Notes under the pieces: model-generated
Told to the model about the DNA's origin: nothing
The model's database searches: none
What the model saw: the letters and a program-made list of their open reading frames with translations, nothing else
Assembly (NCBI RefSeq): GCF_000620845.1
Contig: NZ_KK211189.1
Coordinates: forward strand, 1,193,662 to 1,257,661
Length of the DNA stretch: 64,000 nucleotides
Source of the DNA: Exiguobacterium marinum DSM 16307
Lineage (GTDB): Bacteria > Bacillota > Bacilli > Exiguobacteriales > Exiguobacteriaceae
Direction: 5' to 3'
Made by a program: the position numbers and the translations under genes
Shown here: in pieces, positions 10,609 to 20,823 of the stretch
How positions within the stretch are numbered: position 1 is the stretch's first letter
Layout: each line of letters starts with the position of its first letter

Positions 10609-10637
10609 ATTATATGCCCAAAATGTAAGCGTTTTAA
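10609..10637 (-). promoter_or_regulatory. glpFK promoter with overlapping CcpA cre site
   Basis: On the minus strand TATAAT (10609-10614) lies 45 nt before glpF, with a weak -35 17 bp upstream (10632-10637). Between and over them lies TGTAAGCGTTTTAA (plus strand 10624-10637), which differs from the cre consensus TGWAARCGNTWNCA only near its end. CcpA bound there would block RNA polymerase, consistent with known carbon catabolite repression of glycerol genes. Confidence 0.65.
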
Positions 10638-10773
10638 AACAGCGTTTTTCAAAAATCATACTTTTTTCCTAAAAATGTTCACATTTACACCTGTAAACTT
10701 CATAAAAATGATGAGTAGAGAGCGGAACTAATAAGAAATAGATGATTCATCATGAAAACTGGGGGGATTTCAA

Positions 10774-10905
10774 TTGAATAGGAATATGGTCCATTGTTTG
10801 GTCATTCGTCTCCTATGTTACAAAAGTAACCTTTACAAATTGAACAAATGGATCTTTCTGAACGATTTGAATGTTTCTTTTGAGACGGTTAAGGAAAAAT
10901 ATTAA
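10774..10905 (+). CDS. Possible 43-residue small protein, unknown
   Basis: A TTG codon preceded by GGGGGGA (8 nt spacing) opens a frame of 43 codons, beginning MNRNMVHCLVIRLL and ending FETVKEKY. There is no recognisable domain, and the upstream promoter is unclear. The strong ribosome site is the only reason to list it; it may be chance. Confidence 0.25.
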   Translation: MNRNMVHCLVIRLLCYKSNLYKLNKWIFLNDLNVSFETVKEKY

Positions 10906-10960
10906 GCGATGCACAAATGACGTTTCTTCTATAAAGACGTTCTCAGTAAAAGTTGAGAAG

Positions 10961-10989
10961 CGAATATTTGTTCGTGTATATGGTATAAT
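10961..10989 (+). promoter_or_regulatory. uvrBA promoter with LexA (DinR) SOS box
   Basis: CGAATATTTGTTCG (10961-10974) matches the Bacillus LexA box CGAACNNNNGTTCG in 13 of 14 positions including the spacer. Nine bases on is an extended -10, TGGTATAAT (TATAAT 10984-10989). LexA would cover the -35 region. uvrBA is part of the SOS regulon in Bacillus. Confidence 0.82.
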
Positions 10990-11026
10990 CAAGACACTTA
11001 TGAAATGAGAAGGTGAGGAGTATCTT

Positions 11027-12997
11027 ATGGAATCAATTCCGTTTGCATTACAATCTGAATTTCAACCAGGAGGTGACCAACCTGAAGCGATTCGACAGCT
11101 TGTCGAAGGTTTGAATCGGGGTGAACGGTACCAGACGCTCCTCGGGGCGACCGGTACGGGGAAGACGTTCACCGTCTCGAATGTCATCCAGGAAGTGAAG
11201 AAACCGACACTCGTCCTCGCCCACAACAAGACGCTCGCCGGACAGCTCTACTCCGAGTTCAAAGAATTCTTCCCGAACAACGCCGTCGAATATTTCGTCA
11301 GCTATTACGATTACTATCAGCCAGAGGCGTACGTGCCTTCGACCGATACGTTTATCGAAAAAGATGCTTCGATTAACGATGAGATCGATAAACTTCGCCA
11401 CTCGGCGACCTCGGCTCTGTTCGAGCGCGATGATGTCATCATCGTCGCTTCGGTATCGTGCATCTACGGTCTCGGTAACCCGGAAGAATATAACAGTCTC
11501 GTCTTGAGTCTTCGTGTCGGGAAAGAGATGGGGCGCGATCAAATGCTTCGCAAATTGATCGACATCCAATATGAACGGAACGACATCGACTTCCAACGGG
11601 GTCGGTTCCGTGTCCGTGGGGACGTCGTCGAAATCTTCCCGGCGTCACGTGACGAGCAGTGCTTGCGTGTCGAGTTTTTCGGGGACGAGATTGATCGGAT
11701 TCGCGAGATGGACCCGCTTACCGGCGAAATCATCGCCGATCGCGAGCATGTATCGATTTTCCCAGCATCCCACTTCGTCACACGTGATGAAAAGCTTCAA
11801 AAAGCGATCGTCAACATAGAGGCCGAACTCGAACAACAGCTTGAGAAGTTCCGTGAAGAAGGCAAGTTACTCGAGGCGCAACGTCTCGAGCAGCGGACGA
11901 ACTACGATCTCGAGATGATGCGTGAGATGGGTTACTGTTCAGGCATCGAGAACTATTCGCGCCATTTGAACTTGACGGAGGCAGGCGCGACACCGTACAC
12001 GCTCATCGATTACTTCCCGAAAGACTTCTTGCTCATCGCGGATGAGTCGCACGTGACGCTCCCGCAAGTGCGCGGGATGTATAACGGGGACCAAGCACGG
12101 AAACAAGTGCTCGTCGACCACGGTTTCCGTCTGCCGTCGGCGAAGGACAACCGGCCGCTCAAGTTCGACGAGTTCGAGAAGAAGTTGAGCCAGGCCATCT
12201 TCATCTCGGCGACACCGGGCCCGTATGAGCTCGAACATACGCCGGACATGATTGAACAGATTATCCGACCGACGGGTCTCCTCGACCCAACAATTGAGAT
12301 TCATCCGATCAAAGGACAGATCGACTACTTGATGGATCAGATTCGCGAGCGCATCAAGCGAGGGGAACGTGTCCTCGTGACGACGCTCACGAAGAAAATG
12401 GCGGAAGACTTGTCTGATTACTTACGGGAGGCCGGAATCAAAGTTAACTATATGCACTCTGAAATCAAGACGCTCGAGCGGATTGAAATTATCCGTGACC
12501 TTCGTCTCGGAAAATACGACGTCCTCGTCGGAATCAACTTGCTGCGGGAAGGGCTAGACATCCCGGAAGTGAGTCTCGTCACGATTCTCGATGCCGACAA
12601 GGAAGGGTTCCTTCGTTCAGACCGGTCACTTATCCAGACGATCGGACGGGCGGCCCGGAACTCGAACGGGCACGTCATCTTGTTCGCGGATAAGATGACC
12701 GACTCGATGACGCGCGCGATTGAAGAGACCGACCGTCGGCGAACGATTCAACAAGCTTACAATGAAGAACATGGCATCACCCCACAGACGATTCGAAAAG
12801 ATGTCCGAGGGGTCATCCGAGCAACGGTCGAGGCCGAAGAAGAGGCGTTAGAGTCGCTCAGTACGATGAAGCCGGCGGAACGCGAGGCGGCAATTGCCAA
12901 GTTGGAAGAAGAAATGAAGCAAGCGGCGCGCGATCTCCAGTTCGAACGTGCGGCCGAATTGCGTGACTTAATCTTGGAGTTGAAGGTAGGGAATTAA
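11027..12997 (+). CDS. uvrB: Excinuclease ABC subunit B
   Basis: UvrB is the damage-verifying helicase-like subunit of nucleotide excision repair; UvrA loads it and it recruits UvrC. The 656 residues are full length. Walker A is GATGTGKT near residue 40. The beta-hairpin that clamps DNA lies in [21 protein letters not shown]-type residues are in LLIADESHV, and helicase motif VI is [10 protein letters not shown]. The C-terminal UVR domain (about 615-650, [13 protein letters not shown]) binds UvrC or UvrA. uvrA begins directly after the stop codon. SOS control is indicated by the LexA box upstream. Confidence 0.97.
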   Translation: MESIPFALQSEFQPGGDQPEAIRQLVEGLNRGERYQTLLGATGTGKTFTVSNVIQEVKKPTLVLAHNKTLAGQLYSEFKEFFPNNAVEYFVSYYDYYQPEAYVPSTDTFIEKDASINDEIDKLRHSATSALFERDDVIIVASVSCIYGLGNPEEYNSLVLSLRVGKEMGRDQMLRKLIDIQYERNDIDFQRGRFRVRGDVVEIFPASRDEQCLRVEFFGDEIDRIREMDPLTGEIIADREHVSIFPASHFVTRDEKLQKAIVNIEAELEQQLEKFREEGKLLEAQRLEQRTNYDLEMMREMGYCSGIENYSRHLNLTEAGATPYTLIDYFPKDFLLIADESHVTLPQVRGMYNGDQARKQVLVDHGFRLPSAKDNRPLKFDEFEKKLSQAIFISATPGPYELEHTPDMIEQIIRPTGLLDPTIEIHPIKGQIDYLMDQIRERIKRGERVLVTTLTKKMAEDLSDYLREAGIKVNYMHSEIKTLERIEIIRDLRLGKYDVLVGINLLREGLDIPEVSLVTILDADKEGFLRSDRSLIQTIGRAARNSNGHVILFADKMTDSMTRAIEETDRRRTIQQAYNEEHGITPQTIRKDVRGVIRATVEAEEEALESLSTMKPAEREAAIAKLEEEMKQAARDLQFERAAELRDLILELKVGN

Positions 12998-15871
12998 ATG
13001 GCTGAAAAGAAAAATGCGATTGTCATTAAAGGGGCACGCGTCAACAACTTGAAAAATATTGACATCGACATCCCACGTGACCAGCTCGTCGTCTTGACGG
13101 GCTTGTCCGGTTCCGGGAAGTCTTCGCTTGCGTTCGACACAATTTACGCTGAAGGACAACGACGTTACGTCGAGAGCTTGTCGGCGTATGCCCGTCAGTT
13201 TCTCGGTCAGATGGATAAGCCGGACGTCGATACGATTGAAGGACTCAGTCCGGCCATCTCGATCGACCAAAAGACGACGAGTCGTAACCCGAGGTCGACG
13301 GTCGGTACGGTGACGGAAATCTACGACTATCTCCGACTCTTATTCGCGCGAATCGGGAAGCCGGTCTGTCCTAACCACGGAATTGAAATTTCGAGTCAAA
13401 CGATCTCCCAGATGGTCGATCAGGTGATGGAATTACCGGAACGGACGCGTCTTCAGATTTTGGCCCCAATCGTATCGGGGCGTAAAGGAACGCATGTGAA
13501 AGTATTTGATTCGTTGAAAAAAGAAGGGTTCGTCCGTGTCCGTGTCAATGGAGAAACGATTGAATTGACAGATGAAATCGAGCTCGACAAAAATAAAAAA
13601 CATTCAATTGAGGTCGTTGTCGACCGTCTCGTCGTCCGACCGGATGTCGAAGGCCGTCTTGCGGATTCACTTGAGACGGCGTTACGTCTCGCTGATGGAC
13701 GTGTCATCATCGACAAGATGGATGGCACAGAACTTCTTTTTAGCGAACATCATGCTTGCCCGATCTGTGGTTTCTCAATCGGCGAGCTCGAACCCCGAAT
13801 GTTCTCGTTTAACTCACCATTCGGCGCTTGCCCGACGTGTGATGGTCTCGGGACGAAACTAGACGTCGACCCAGAACTCGTCATCCCGGACCCGTCGAAG
13901 ACGTTAAAAGAAGGGGCGATTGTCGCGTGGCAACCAACGAGTTCCCAGTACTATCCGCAGCTGCTTGCAGCGATGTGTGCACATTTTAATATCGATATGG
14001 ACGTGCCGTTTGAGCGTCTGTCGAAGCGTGACCAAGAGCTCGTCTTGAACGGGTCAACTGAGGAATCCTTCCTCTTCCGCTACGAGAATGATTTTGGTCA
14101 AGTCCGGACGAACACGATTTTCTTTGAAGGGGTTCTTCGCAACATTGAGCGCCGTTACAGGGAGACGACATCCGATTACATTCGTGAGCAGATGGAAATG
14201 TATATGGCGACACATGCCTGTCCGACCTGTCACGGTTATCGTTTGAAAGAAGAGTCGCTCGCCGTCAAAATCATCGGCCAGCACGTCGGACAAGTGACGG
14301 AGAAGTCGGTTGTGAACGCACTTGCTTTCTTCGAAGGGCTAAATGAACAGTTGAGTGAGAAAGATATCGCAATCGCGCGTCTCATCTTGCAGGAGATTCG
14401 AGAACGGCTCAGCTTCTTGAATAACGTCGGTCTCGACTATTTGACACTCTCTCGTGCCGCGGGAACGCTCTCGGGTGGGGAAGCACAGCGGATTCGTCTC
14501 GCCACGCAAATCGGCTCGCGCCTCACGGGTGTCCTATATGTTCTAGACGAGCCGTCGATCGGTCTCCATCAACGCGATAACGACCGCTTGATCGCCACGC
14601 TCAAACAGATGCGTGACATCGGCAACACGCTCATTGTCGTCGAGCACGACGAGGATACGATGATGGAAGCGGACTACTTGATTGACATCGGACCAGGCGC
14701 CGGGGAGCATGGAGGCCAGGTCATCGCTGCCGGTACACCGAAACAACTGATGAAAAACAAGAATTCGCTCACCGGACAATATCTCGCCGGGAAGAAGTTC
14801 ATCCCGCTTCCCGTTGAACGCAAGATACCGGACGAGCGTTTCTTAAAAATCGTTCGGGCAGGGGAGAACAACTTAAAAGACGTCGACGTATCGATTCCAC
14901 TCGGGATGTTCGTCGCAGTGACGGGTGTCTCGGGCTCTGGTAAATCGACATTGATCAATGAGATTCTCTATAAATCGCTAGCGCACAATATGAACCGCGC
15001 CAAAGCGAAACCAGGGAAACACAAGAAAATCGAAGGTCTCGATCATATCGATAAAGTCATCGATATCGACCAATCCCCAATCGGTCGTACGCCACGTTCG
15101 AACCCTGCGACCTATACAGGTGTCTTCGATGACATTCGTGACGTATTTGCCTCAACGAACGAAGCGAAGATGCGCGGATATAAGAAGGGGCGTTTTAGCT
15201 TCAACGTCAAAGGCGGTCGCTGCGAAGCGTGTCGCGGAGACGGAATCATCAAAATCGAGATGCACTTCTTACCGGACGTGTACGTGCCGTGTGAAGTCTG
15301 TCACGGGAAACGCTATAATCGGGAGACGCTCGAAGTGAAGTATAAAGGGAAGACGATTGCGGACGTGCTCGATATGACGATTGAAGAGGGTCTCGAATTC
15401 TTTGACAAAATTCCGAAAATCAAACGGAAGATTCAAACGATCTATGACGTCGGTCTCGGCTATATGAAACTTGGACAGCCGGCGACAGAACTTTCAGGTG
15501 GGGAAGCACAACGTGTCAAACTCGCATCAGAGCTCCATAAGCGTTCGACCGGGAAGACAATCTATATTTTGGATGAACCGACGACCGGACTTCATGTCGA
15601 CGACATCGCCCGTTTGTTGAAAGTGTTGCAACGTCTCGTCGAGAACGGAGACACGGTGCTCGTCATCGAACATAACCTCGATGTCATCAAGTCGGCGGAT
15701 TATTTGATCGACCTCGGACCAGAGGGCGGTGACGGTGGCGGCGAGATTGTCGCGACCGGCACACCGGAAGAAGTCGCTGAAGTCGCGGCTTCTTATACCG
15801 GCAAGTATTTGAAACCAGTCCTTGAACGTGATGCGGCCCGCGTGAAACCGAAAGCAGGAAAAAAGAAATAA
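12998..15871 (+). CDS. uvrA: Excinuclease ABC subunit A
   Basis: UvrA is the ABC-type ATPase dimer that first finds helix-distorting lesions. The 957-residue protein has two nucleotide-binding halves (Walker [11 protein letters not shown] near the start, [10 protein letters not shown] in the second half) and two LSGGEAQR signatures. It also has zinc-binding cysteine motifs (CPICGFS ... CPTCDG and CEACRGDG ... CEVCHGKR). It starts immediately after uvrB with the ribosome site inside the uvrB end, so the two are translationally coupled. The lysine-rich tail is normal. Confidence 0.97.
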   Translation: MAEKKNAIVIKGARVNNLKNIDIDIPRDQLVVLTGLSGSGKSSLAFDTIYAEGQRRYVESLSAYARQFLGQMDKPDVDTIEGLSPAISIDQKTTSRNPRSTVGTVTEIYDYLRLLFARIGKPVCPNHGIEISSQTISQMVDQVMELPERTRLQILAPIVSGRKGTHVKVFDSLKKEGFVRVRVNGETIELTDEIELDKNKKHSIEVVVDRLVVRPDVEGRLADSLETALRLADGRVIIDKMDGTELLFSEHHACPICGFSIGELEPRMFSFNSPFGACPTCDGLGTKLDVDPELVIPDPSKTLKEGAIVAWQPTSSQYYPQLLAAMCAHFNIDMDVPFERLSKRDQELVLNGSTEESFLFRYENDFGQVRTNTIFFEGVLRNIERRYRETTSDYIREQMEMYMATHACPTCHGYRLKEESLAVKIIGQHVGQVTEKSVVNALAFFEGLNEQLSEKDIAIARLILQEIRERLSFLNNVGLDYLTLSRAAGTLSGGEAQRIRLATQIGSRLTGVLYVLDEPSIGLHQRDNDRLIATLKQMRDIGNTLIVVEHDEDTMMEADYLIDIGPGAGEHGGQVIAAGTPKQLMKNKNSLTGQYLAGKKFIPLPVERKIPDERFLKIVRAGENNLKDVDVSIPLGMFVAVTGVSGSGKSTLINEILYKSLAHNMNRAKAKPGKHKKIEGLDHIDKVIDIDQSPIGRTPRSNPATYTGVFDDIRDVFASTNEAKMRGYKKGRFSFNVKGGRCEACRGDGIIKIEMHFLPDVYVPCEVCHGKRYNRETLEVKYKGKTIADVLDMTIEEGLEFFDKIPKIKRKIQTIYDVGLGYMKLGQPATELSGGEAQRVKLASELHKRSTGKTIYILDEPTTGLHVDDIARLLKVLQRLVENGDTVLVIEHNLDVIKSADYLIDLGPEGGDGGGEIVATGTPEEVAEVAASYTGKYLKPVLERDAARVKPKAGKKK

Positions 15872-15936
15872 GTATAGAAATGGTGAGAAACGGGAAGTTA
15901 ATTGACGTGCAATCAAATTGAAGGGGGAAAACGAAC

Positions 15937-17106
15937 GTGAAACAAGAAATGCGTGAACTGATTCTCCAGCAAGTGAAGGAAGGCAAGATGACGATTGAGG
16001 AGGGGATGACGCAACTCGAACGTCTCGAGCGACTCGAACCGGAACAAGTTCAAGCGCTTGAAGAACGACAGGATACGGAGAAGGTCGATGCGTACTCGGT
16101 CGAATCGCTTACGACGAAACTGACGTCTGCGATGGAAGGGCTCGTGACGAAACTTCGTGACAGTGACTTTACATTCAGCTCGAATTTCGGACCGGAAGTG
16201 ACGTACTCGAAGTCGTTCCCGTTTACAGGCAGCGATATCTCACTTGATCTTTTCAACGCATCGGCGACGATTGTATCGTCTGATGCCGAAGACTGTGAAC
16301 TGATTGTAACGGGACGTCCGCTTCGCCAACAAGATGCGGACAAGGCGCTCGAGCAGTTACAGTCGGCCGTCAAACATTCCGTCATCGGCGACCGTCTCGT
16401 CGTCTCGCTACGGGACAAGCTTGTCCGGGCCCATGTGGAATTGTACATCCCGCATCACCATTTTAACCATCTTCATGTCCAAACATTGAACGGGGAAGTC
16501 CGGGCCGATGGTCTCGACGTCGAGAACGTCCGTGTACAAACCGCGAACGGTCGCGTCGTGCTAAATGACGTGCATGCATCGGAACTACTGTTGAATACTG
16601 GCAACGGGACGGTCGAAATCGAAGGCGTAGAAGCGGAACTCGTTCATGTCCGTACCGGAAACGGTGCCGTCATTATCGGCGGGAAATACGACAAAGCTTC
16701 CCTTAAGACAGGGAACGGAAATATTCGTGCGGAACTGGCAACGGCTCGTCCGGCCAAGTTCGAACTCGCCTCGCTCGCCGGGAACATTCGACTCGTATTG
16801 CCACACGGTGTCGAGGTCGAAGGTGAACTAGAAACGAACTTCGGAGGTCTTCATTGCTTGCTCGATGAACTCGAGATTATCCGTGACCGCAAGGACGTCG
16901 CCCAACGTCGACTTGAATTCTTGTCTGGTCGAGGTCAAACACCTCGTATCGAAGTCGAAGCGGGAACACGTACCGGTACCATCGACTTAGAGCATGGTTC
17001 GGTGTATACACCATCGACATTCTTAGATGAAGAACAGACAGAGCCGGCTGACCCGGTCGATCCGGTCGACCCAGGCGATTTGAATAATCCGTTCCATCAA
17101 CAATAA
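15937..17106 (+). CDS. DUF4097-family protein, YvlB-like
   Basis: The 389-residue protein begins with a short helical region (MRELILQQVKEGKMTIEEGMTQLERLE) resembling the SHOCT-like segment of YvlB. It continues with a repetitive beta-helix-like region of short Gly/Asn repeats (LNTGNGTVEIEG, VRTGNGAVIIGG, LKTGNGNIRAE), typical of DUF4097 adhesin-like proteins. No signal peptide or membrane segment is seen. The C-terminus repeats Asp-Pro-Val (VDPVDPGD). yvlB also lies between uvrA and hprK in B. subtilis, where yvl genes respond to envelope stress; the biochemical role is unknown. The start is GTG after GAAGGGGG. Confidence 0.75.
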   Translation: MKQEMRELILQQVKEGKMTIEEGMTQLERLERLEPEQVQALEERQDTEKVDAYSVESLTTKLTSAMEGLVTKLRDSDFTFSSNFGPEVTYSKSFPFTGSDISLDLFNASATIVSSDAEDCELIVTGRPLRQQDADKALEQLQSAVKHSVIGDRLVVSLRDKLVRAHVELYIPHHHFNHLHVQTLNGEVRADGLDVENVRVQTANGRVVLNDVHASELLLNTGNGTVEIEGVEAELVHVRTGNGAVIIGGKYDKASLKTGNGNIRAELATARPAKFELASLAGNIRLVLPHGVEVEGELETNFGGLHCLLDELEIIRDRKDVAQRRLEFLSGRGQTPRIEVEAGTRTGTIDLEHGSVYTPSTFLDEEQTEPADPVDPVDPGDLNNPFHQQ

Positions 17107-17142
17107 AAAAATCCCGAAGGCGCCGCCTTCGGGATTTTTTTG
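17107..17142. terminator. Bidirectional terminator
   Basis: AAAAAAATCCCGAAGGCG pairs with CGCCTTCGGGATTTTTTT. It serves the YvlB-like gene on plus and the small membrane protein gene on minus. Confidence 0.9.
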
Positions 17143-17143
17143 A

Positions 17144-17500
17144 TTATAGATTCATTTCATACTCGATTTGTTGCCAATCCATCATCTGAGTATCATACAG
17201 CGCGAAGGCACTGACCGCGAAGACGATGAAGAGAACTGGCCCGGCAATCAAAAGGATGATTCCGAAGAGGCGCATCGACTTCGAACGAGTCCAGTAGAAG
17301 ATGATGGCGACAATCATCGAGATGAGCGCACCCGATAAAAAGAATCCGATGATATTCAAGATGAACAAAAGTAAGACCGTCTCGTTTTTCGTCGCCGCAT
17401 ATTCTTTCCACATATCGATCAACGACTTGATGATATAGACGAGCGAACCAATCCCGATCACGATCGCAAATAAGATGACGATTCCAAATAATCCTTCCAT
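17144..17500 (-). CDS. Small integral membrane protein, function unknown
   Basis: The 118-residue protein has three predicted membrane segments (about 5-28, 43-68 and 78-102) and short hydrophilic ends. The ATG at 17500 sits downstream of GGGAGGTG; an upstream ATG at 17515 overlaps that site. It is transcribed opposite to its neighbours, between the YvlB-like gene and hprK, a position taken by yvlC/yvlD membrane proteins in Bacillus, but I do not recognise clear similarity to those. Confidence 0.6.
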   Translation of the reverse strand: MEGLFGIVILFAIVIGIGSLVYIIKSLIDMWKEYAATKNETVLLLFILNIIGFFLSGALISMIVAIIFYWTRSKSMRLFGIILLIAGPVLFIVFAVSAFALYDTQMMDWQQIEYEMNL

Positions 17501-17612
17501 TACTACACCTCCCATTATGCTTATACCCTTCCTACGAACAGAATGTATGAAAGTTTCATCAATTTTTTGACACGTTGTTCATCACTTCTCTAACCTTTCA
17601 TAGAAAGAGCTA

Positions 17613-17621
17613 TGATACAAT
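17613..17621 (+). promoter_or_regulatory. Extended -10 promoter for hprK-lgt-ppaX
   Basis: TGATACAAT gives a TG-extended TACAAT -10 (17616-17621) 26 nt before hprK. A TTGACA at 17567-17572 is too far away to be its -35. Confidence 0.45.
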
Positions 17622-17647
17622 AATGAGCGTGAAAGGGGCAGATACTG

Positions 17648-18583
17648 ATGCAAAATATCGTACGCACAGCTCAAGTCGTTGAGCGTTTTAAACTTCAAAT
17701 TATTGCGGGAGAGGAAGGACTTCATCGTCCGGTCGCAACACCCGACCTAAGTCGACCAGGTCTCGTCCTTGCTGGTTACTATACGCACTATGCGAAAAAC
17801 CGCCTGCAAGTATTAGGGAAGACGGAATTGACTTTTTATGCGAGCCTATCGGAAGAAAAGCGTCGTGAGCGCGCCAAAATTTTATGTACGGAACACACAC
17901 CCGGTATTTTAATCACTCGAGGTTTCGATATTCCAAAAGAAATCGAGGAAGAAGCGGAAGCAGAAAACGTTCCACTTATGCGGACGAATGCGGTGACGAC
18001 TTCAATCGAATCACAAATCACGAACTTCCTCGAGATGGAGCTCGCGCCGATGACGGCGATGCACGGGGTCCTCGTCGATATCTACGGCGTCGGTGTCCTC
18101 ATCAAAGGGCAAAGTGGTGTCGGGAAATCCGAGACCGCGCTTGAACTCGTCAAACGGGGGCACCGTCTCGTCGCTGATGACTCGGTTGAGATTCGTCAAA
18201 CCGGCGACCAACTCCTCGTCGGTTCAGCGCCTAAACTCATTCGTCATTTACTTGAGATTCGTGGGATTGGCATCATCGATGTCATGACGTTGTTCGGGGC
18301 CGGAGCGGTTCGGTCGCATAAAAAAATCAGTCTCATCGTCAATTTGGAGAACTGGGATCCGGGCAAAGTGTACGACCGTGTCGGACTGGACCACAACGTG
18401 ATGAAAATCATCGATAGTGAAGTCCCGCTCCTGACGATCCCGGTTCGCCCAGGCCGAAACTTGGCGGTCATCATTGAAGTCGCGGCGATGAACTATCGTC
18501 TCCAAAACATGGGAATCAATACGGCTGAAGAGTTTGCGGAACGTCTTGCAAACGCGATTCAGGACACTGAAGGAGACTTGTGA
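17648..18583 (+). CDS. hprK: HPr kinase/phosphorylase
   Basis: HprK/P phosphorylates HPr at Ser46 with ATP or PPi and removes the phosphate by phosphorolysis, producing PPi. It is the sensor of CcpA-mediated catabolite repression. The 311-residue protein has Walker A GQSGVGKS (154-161), catalytic H139 and D177/D178 (VADDSVEIR), and the HprK signature [19 protein letters not shown]. The downstream pyrophosphatase gene ppaX is a functional partner. The glpFK cre site in this window is a likely output of this regulator. Confidence 0.96.
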   Translation: MQNIVRTAQVVERFKLQIIAGEEGLHRPVATPDLSRPGLVLAGYYTHYAKNRLQVLGKTELTFYASLSEEKRRERAKILCTEHTPGILITRGFDIPKEIEEEAEAENVPLMRTNAVTTSIESQITNFLEMELAPMTAMHGVLVDIYGVGVLIKGQSGVGKSETALELVKRGHRLVADDSVEIRQTGDQLLVGSAPKLIRHLLEIRGIGIIDVMTLFGAGAVRSHKKISLIVNLENWDPGKVYDRVGLDHNVMKIIDSEVPLLTIPVRPGRNLAVIIEVAAMNYRLQNMGINTAEEFAERLANAIQDTEGDL

Positions 18584-18585
18584 TC

Positions 18586-19404
18586 ATGGTAGAACCGACA
18601 TTTGATCGTGTAGCATTTGAGATTGGATCTCTGCCAATTTATTGGTATGGCATGATTATCGCCTTCGGGGCGATGCTCGGTCTCGTTCTTGCTTTATATG
18701 AAGCGAAGCGCATCAATTACGATTCGGAGCGACTTGTGGATGTCGTCATTTGGTCGATCCCGATCAGTATCATTTTTGCGCGTATTTATTACGTGACGTT
18801 CCAGTGGGATTATTACTCAGAAAACCTTGGGCAAATCATCGATATCCGTCAAGGCGGAATTGCTATCCACGGTGCCATCTTCGGGGCGCTCCTTGTCGTT
18901 ATCGTATACTGTATGCGAAAATCGATGTCTTTTTGGAAAGTGACAGACATCCTGGCACCTTCCCTTCTTCTCGGACAGGCTGTCGGGCGCTGGGGGAACT
19001 TCATGAACCAAGAGGCGCATGGTGGAGAGACGACGCGTAGCTTCTTACAAGACACGCTCATGTTGCCGGACTGGATTGTCAATCAGATGTATATCGATGG
19101 GGCTTACTATATTCCAACGTTCCTATATGAGAGTGTCTGGAGCATCATCGGGGTCATCTTCCTCGTCGTTTGGCGTATGGTCGGAAACCCACGACGTGGG
19201 TATATCTTCTTGTCCTACCTCGTCTGGTATTCGATCGGTCGCTACTACATCGAGGGACTTCGTACGGACAGTCTCATGTCAGGTGATTTGCGTGCGGCCC
19301 AAATGGTGTCTATCGCCTTGATCCTCTTCGGTATCGTCATGATGATTCTTCGCCGCAACGCGAAACGGTACAACGACCCATCAGAGAAAGGACTGTTTGA
19401 TTAA
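18586..19404 (+). CDS. lgt: Prolipoprotein diacylglyceryl transferase
   Basis: Lgt moves a diacylglyceryl group from phosphatidylglycerol to the lipobox cysteine of prolipoproteins, in the cytoplasmic membrane. The 272-residue protein has about seven membrane segments and the family signature GRWGNFMNQEA (about 134-144); IAIHGAIFG holds another conserved His. ATG 18586 is 10 nt after AAGGAG and preferred to GTG 18580, which is only 4 nt away. Its stop overlaps the ppaX start by one base. Confidence 0.95.
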   Translation: MVEPTFDRVAFEIGSLPIYWYGMIIAFGAMLGLVLALYEAKRINYDSERLVDVVIWSIPISIIFARIYYVTFQWDYYSENLGQIIDIRQGGIAIHGAIFGALLVVIVYCMRKSMSFWKVTDILAPSLLLGQAVGRWGNFMNQEAHGGETTRSFLQDTLMLPDWIVNQMYIDGAYYIPTFLYESVWSIIGVIFLVVWRMVGNPRRGYIFLSYLVWYSIGRYYIEGLRTDSLMSGDLRAAQMVSIALILFGIVMMILRRNAKRYNDPSEKGLFD

Positions 19405-20054
19405 TGGATACGCTCTTATTTGACTTGGATGGAACGTTACTCGATACGAACCCGCTCATCATCGCGAGTTTCCGTCATACGTTCGAATACTATTTCCCAG
19501 AAAATACGTATCGGGATGAAGACGTCTATCGATTCATCGGACCGACGCTTGAGAAGTCGTTCCGTGAACTCAACGAACCGGAATGGAAAGAGATGCAGGC
19601 GTTCTATCGAAGTTTTAATATCGCGATGCATGATCAACTCGTCGCAGAATATCCCGGTGTCATCGAGGGGTTATACCGCCTCCATGCGAAAGGCTATAAG
19701 ATGGGGATCGTCACGTCGAAAGGGCGTCCCGTCGTCGAGCGGGGGCTTCGATTATTCAACATCGATCATTTGTTTGACGTCGTTGTGACGGCAGATGACG
19801 TTGAGAACGAAAAGCCTCACGCCGAACCGGTCGAGCGTGCGCTTCAGGCGCTCGATTCGTCGGCAGAACGCGCGGTCATGGTCGGCGATAACGATACCGA
19901 CATTTTCAGCGGAAAGAACGCCGGGACGAAAACGGTCGCAGTCGGTTGGGCACTCAAAGGTCGTCCTTTCCTCGAATCGCTCGAGCCAGACGTCATCATT
20001 GATACGATGGAACATTTCGAGGCATGGCTCGATGAGGTAAGCGTCCGTGCGTAA
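19404..20054 (+). CDS. ppaX: HAD-family pyrophosphatase PpaX
   Basis: This 216-residue haloacid-dehalogenase hydrolase has motif I FDLDGTLLDT (nucleophile D7, acid D9), motif II in VTSKG, and motif IV GDNDTDIFSG. In Bacillus PpaX hydrolyses the PPi released when HprK/P dephosphorylates P-Ser-HPr, and it lies in the same hprK-lgt-ppaX operon. It could also be a general phosphoglycolate phosphatase-like enzyme; synteny favours PpaX. Confidence 0.88.
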   Translation: MDTLLFDLDGTLLDTNPLIIASFRHTFEYYFPENTYRDEDVYRFIGPTLEKSFRELNEPEWKEMQAFYRSFNIAMHDQLVAEYPGVIEGLYRLHAKGYKMGIVTSKGRPVVERGLRLFNIDHLFDVVVTADDVENEKPHAEPVERALQALDSSAERAVMVGDNDTDIFSGKNAGTKTVAVGWALKGRPFLESLEPDVIIDTMEHFEAWLDEVSVRA

Positions 20055-20529
20055 AACGAAGCGATTTCATATCGACGGACCGAATCCGCTTTGGCAGATG
20101 TATCGGACGATTCGTTTTTTACGTGTCTTCAAAAACACGGCGGTCGTGCTCGTCGGCCGTTATTTTCCTTCAGTAAAGGCGAAGCGTTGGCTCTACCGGA
20201 CGTTTCTCGGCATGAACATTGGAGAGTATAGTGCACTTGCCCTCATGGTCACACCGGACGTCATGTTCCCGGAGAGGATCACGATTGGTCGCAACACGGT
20301 CATCGGGTTCAATTCGACGATTCTTTGTCATGAGTATCTCGTGGATGAGTATCGGATCGGGGACGTCGTCATCGGTGATGAGGTGTTGATCGGAGCGAAT
20401 GTGACCATCTTGCCTGGTGTGACGATTGGAGACGGTGCTGTCGTTGGCGCTGGCGCGATTGTTCATCGCGACGTGTTGCCGGGTGAACGAGTCGTCGGGG
20501 CGAAACTACAATCGCTGACACATATTTGA
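20047..20529 (+). CDS. Hexapeptide-repeat acyltransferase (YvoF-like)
   Basis: The 160-residue protein ends in left-handed beta-helix hexapeptide repeats (ITIGRNTVIG, VVIGDEVLIGANV, VTIGDGAVVGAGAIV) characteristic of LbH acetyl/acyltransferases. It starts at GTG 20047, overlapping the end of ppaX by 8 nt, with GAGGT upstream. yvoF occupies the same position in B. subtilis. The acceptor is unknown. Confidence 0.8.
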   Translation: MRKTKRFHIDGPNPLWQMYRTIRFLRVFKNTAVVLVGRYFPSVKAKRWLYRTFLGMNIGEYSALALMVTPDVMFPERITIGRNTVIGFNSTILCHEYLVDEYRIGDVVIGDEVLIGANVTILPGVTIGDGAVVGAGAIVHRDVLPGERVVGAKLQSLTHI

Positions 20530-20588
20530 CACAATTTTTCGCAAAAAGTTTTCGTGCATGTTTTGTATAAGAAGATGAAAGAATACTT

Positions 20589-20627
20589 GAGCGGTATCAC
20601 TTTTTTTTAAAGAGATACCGCTTTTTA
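20589..20627 (+). terminator. Terminator of the hprK operon
   Basis: AGCGGTATC (from 20590) pairs with GATACCGCT, followed by TTTTT. The rest of 20530-20823 is A/T-rich with no gene seen. Confidence 0.8.
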
Positions 20628-20823
20628 ATGGAAAAAAGTACAGAAATGAAAAAAACATATTTTCGCTCAAAAATAATTTTTGAACCTAGTAAAAAATATT
20701 CATTATAGAAGGAATATAGTCGCGATTTTTTTTAACTTTTTCAGTTGCCCTCGTTGTTCGAGTGAGGTATTCTTATCCCTGCAACTAAAAAAAGATTTAA
20801 AGATGATGTGGAGGATTTAGAAT

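Larger units (their letters stand above)
10640..11026. other. Intergenic region between glpF and uvrB
   Basis: It separates the divergent glpFK and uvrBA operons. It holds the uvrB promoter with a LexA box at its right end and one weak 43-codon reading frame (10774-10905). A/T-rich tracts fill the rest; no RNA gene or riboswitch fold was recognised. Confidence 0.5.

Noticed and set aside
17567-17595. TTGACA at 17567 as the hprK -35
   Set aside because: No acceptable -10 lies 16-18 bp downstream; the extended -10 at 17613-17621 is better placed.
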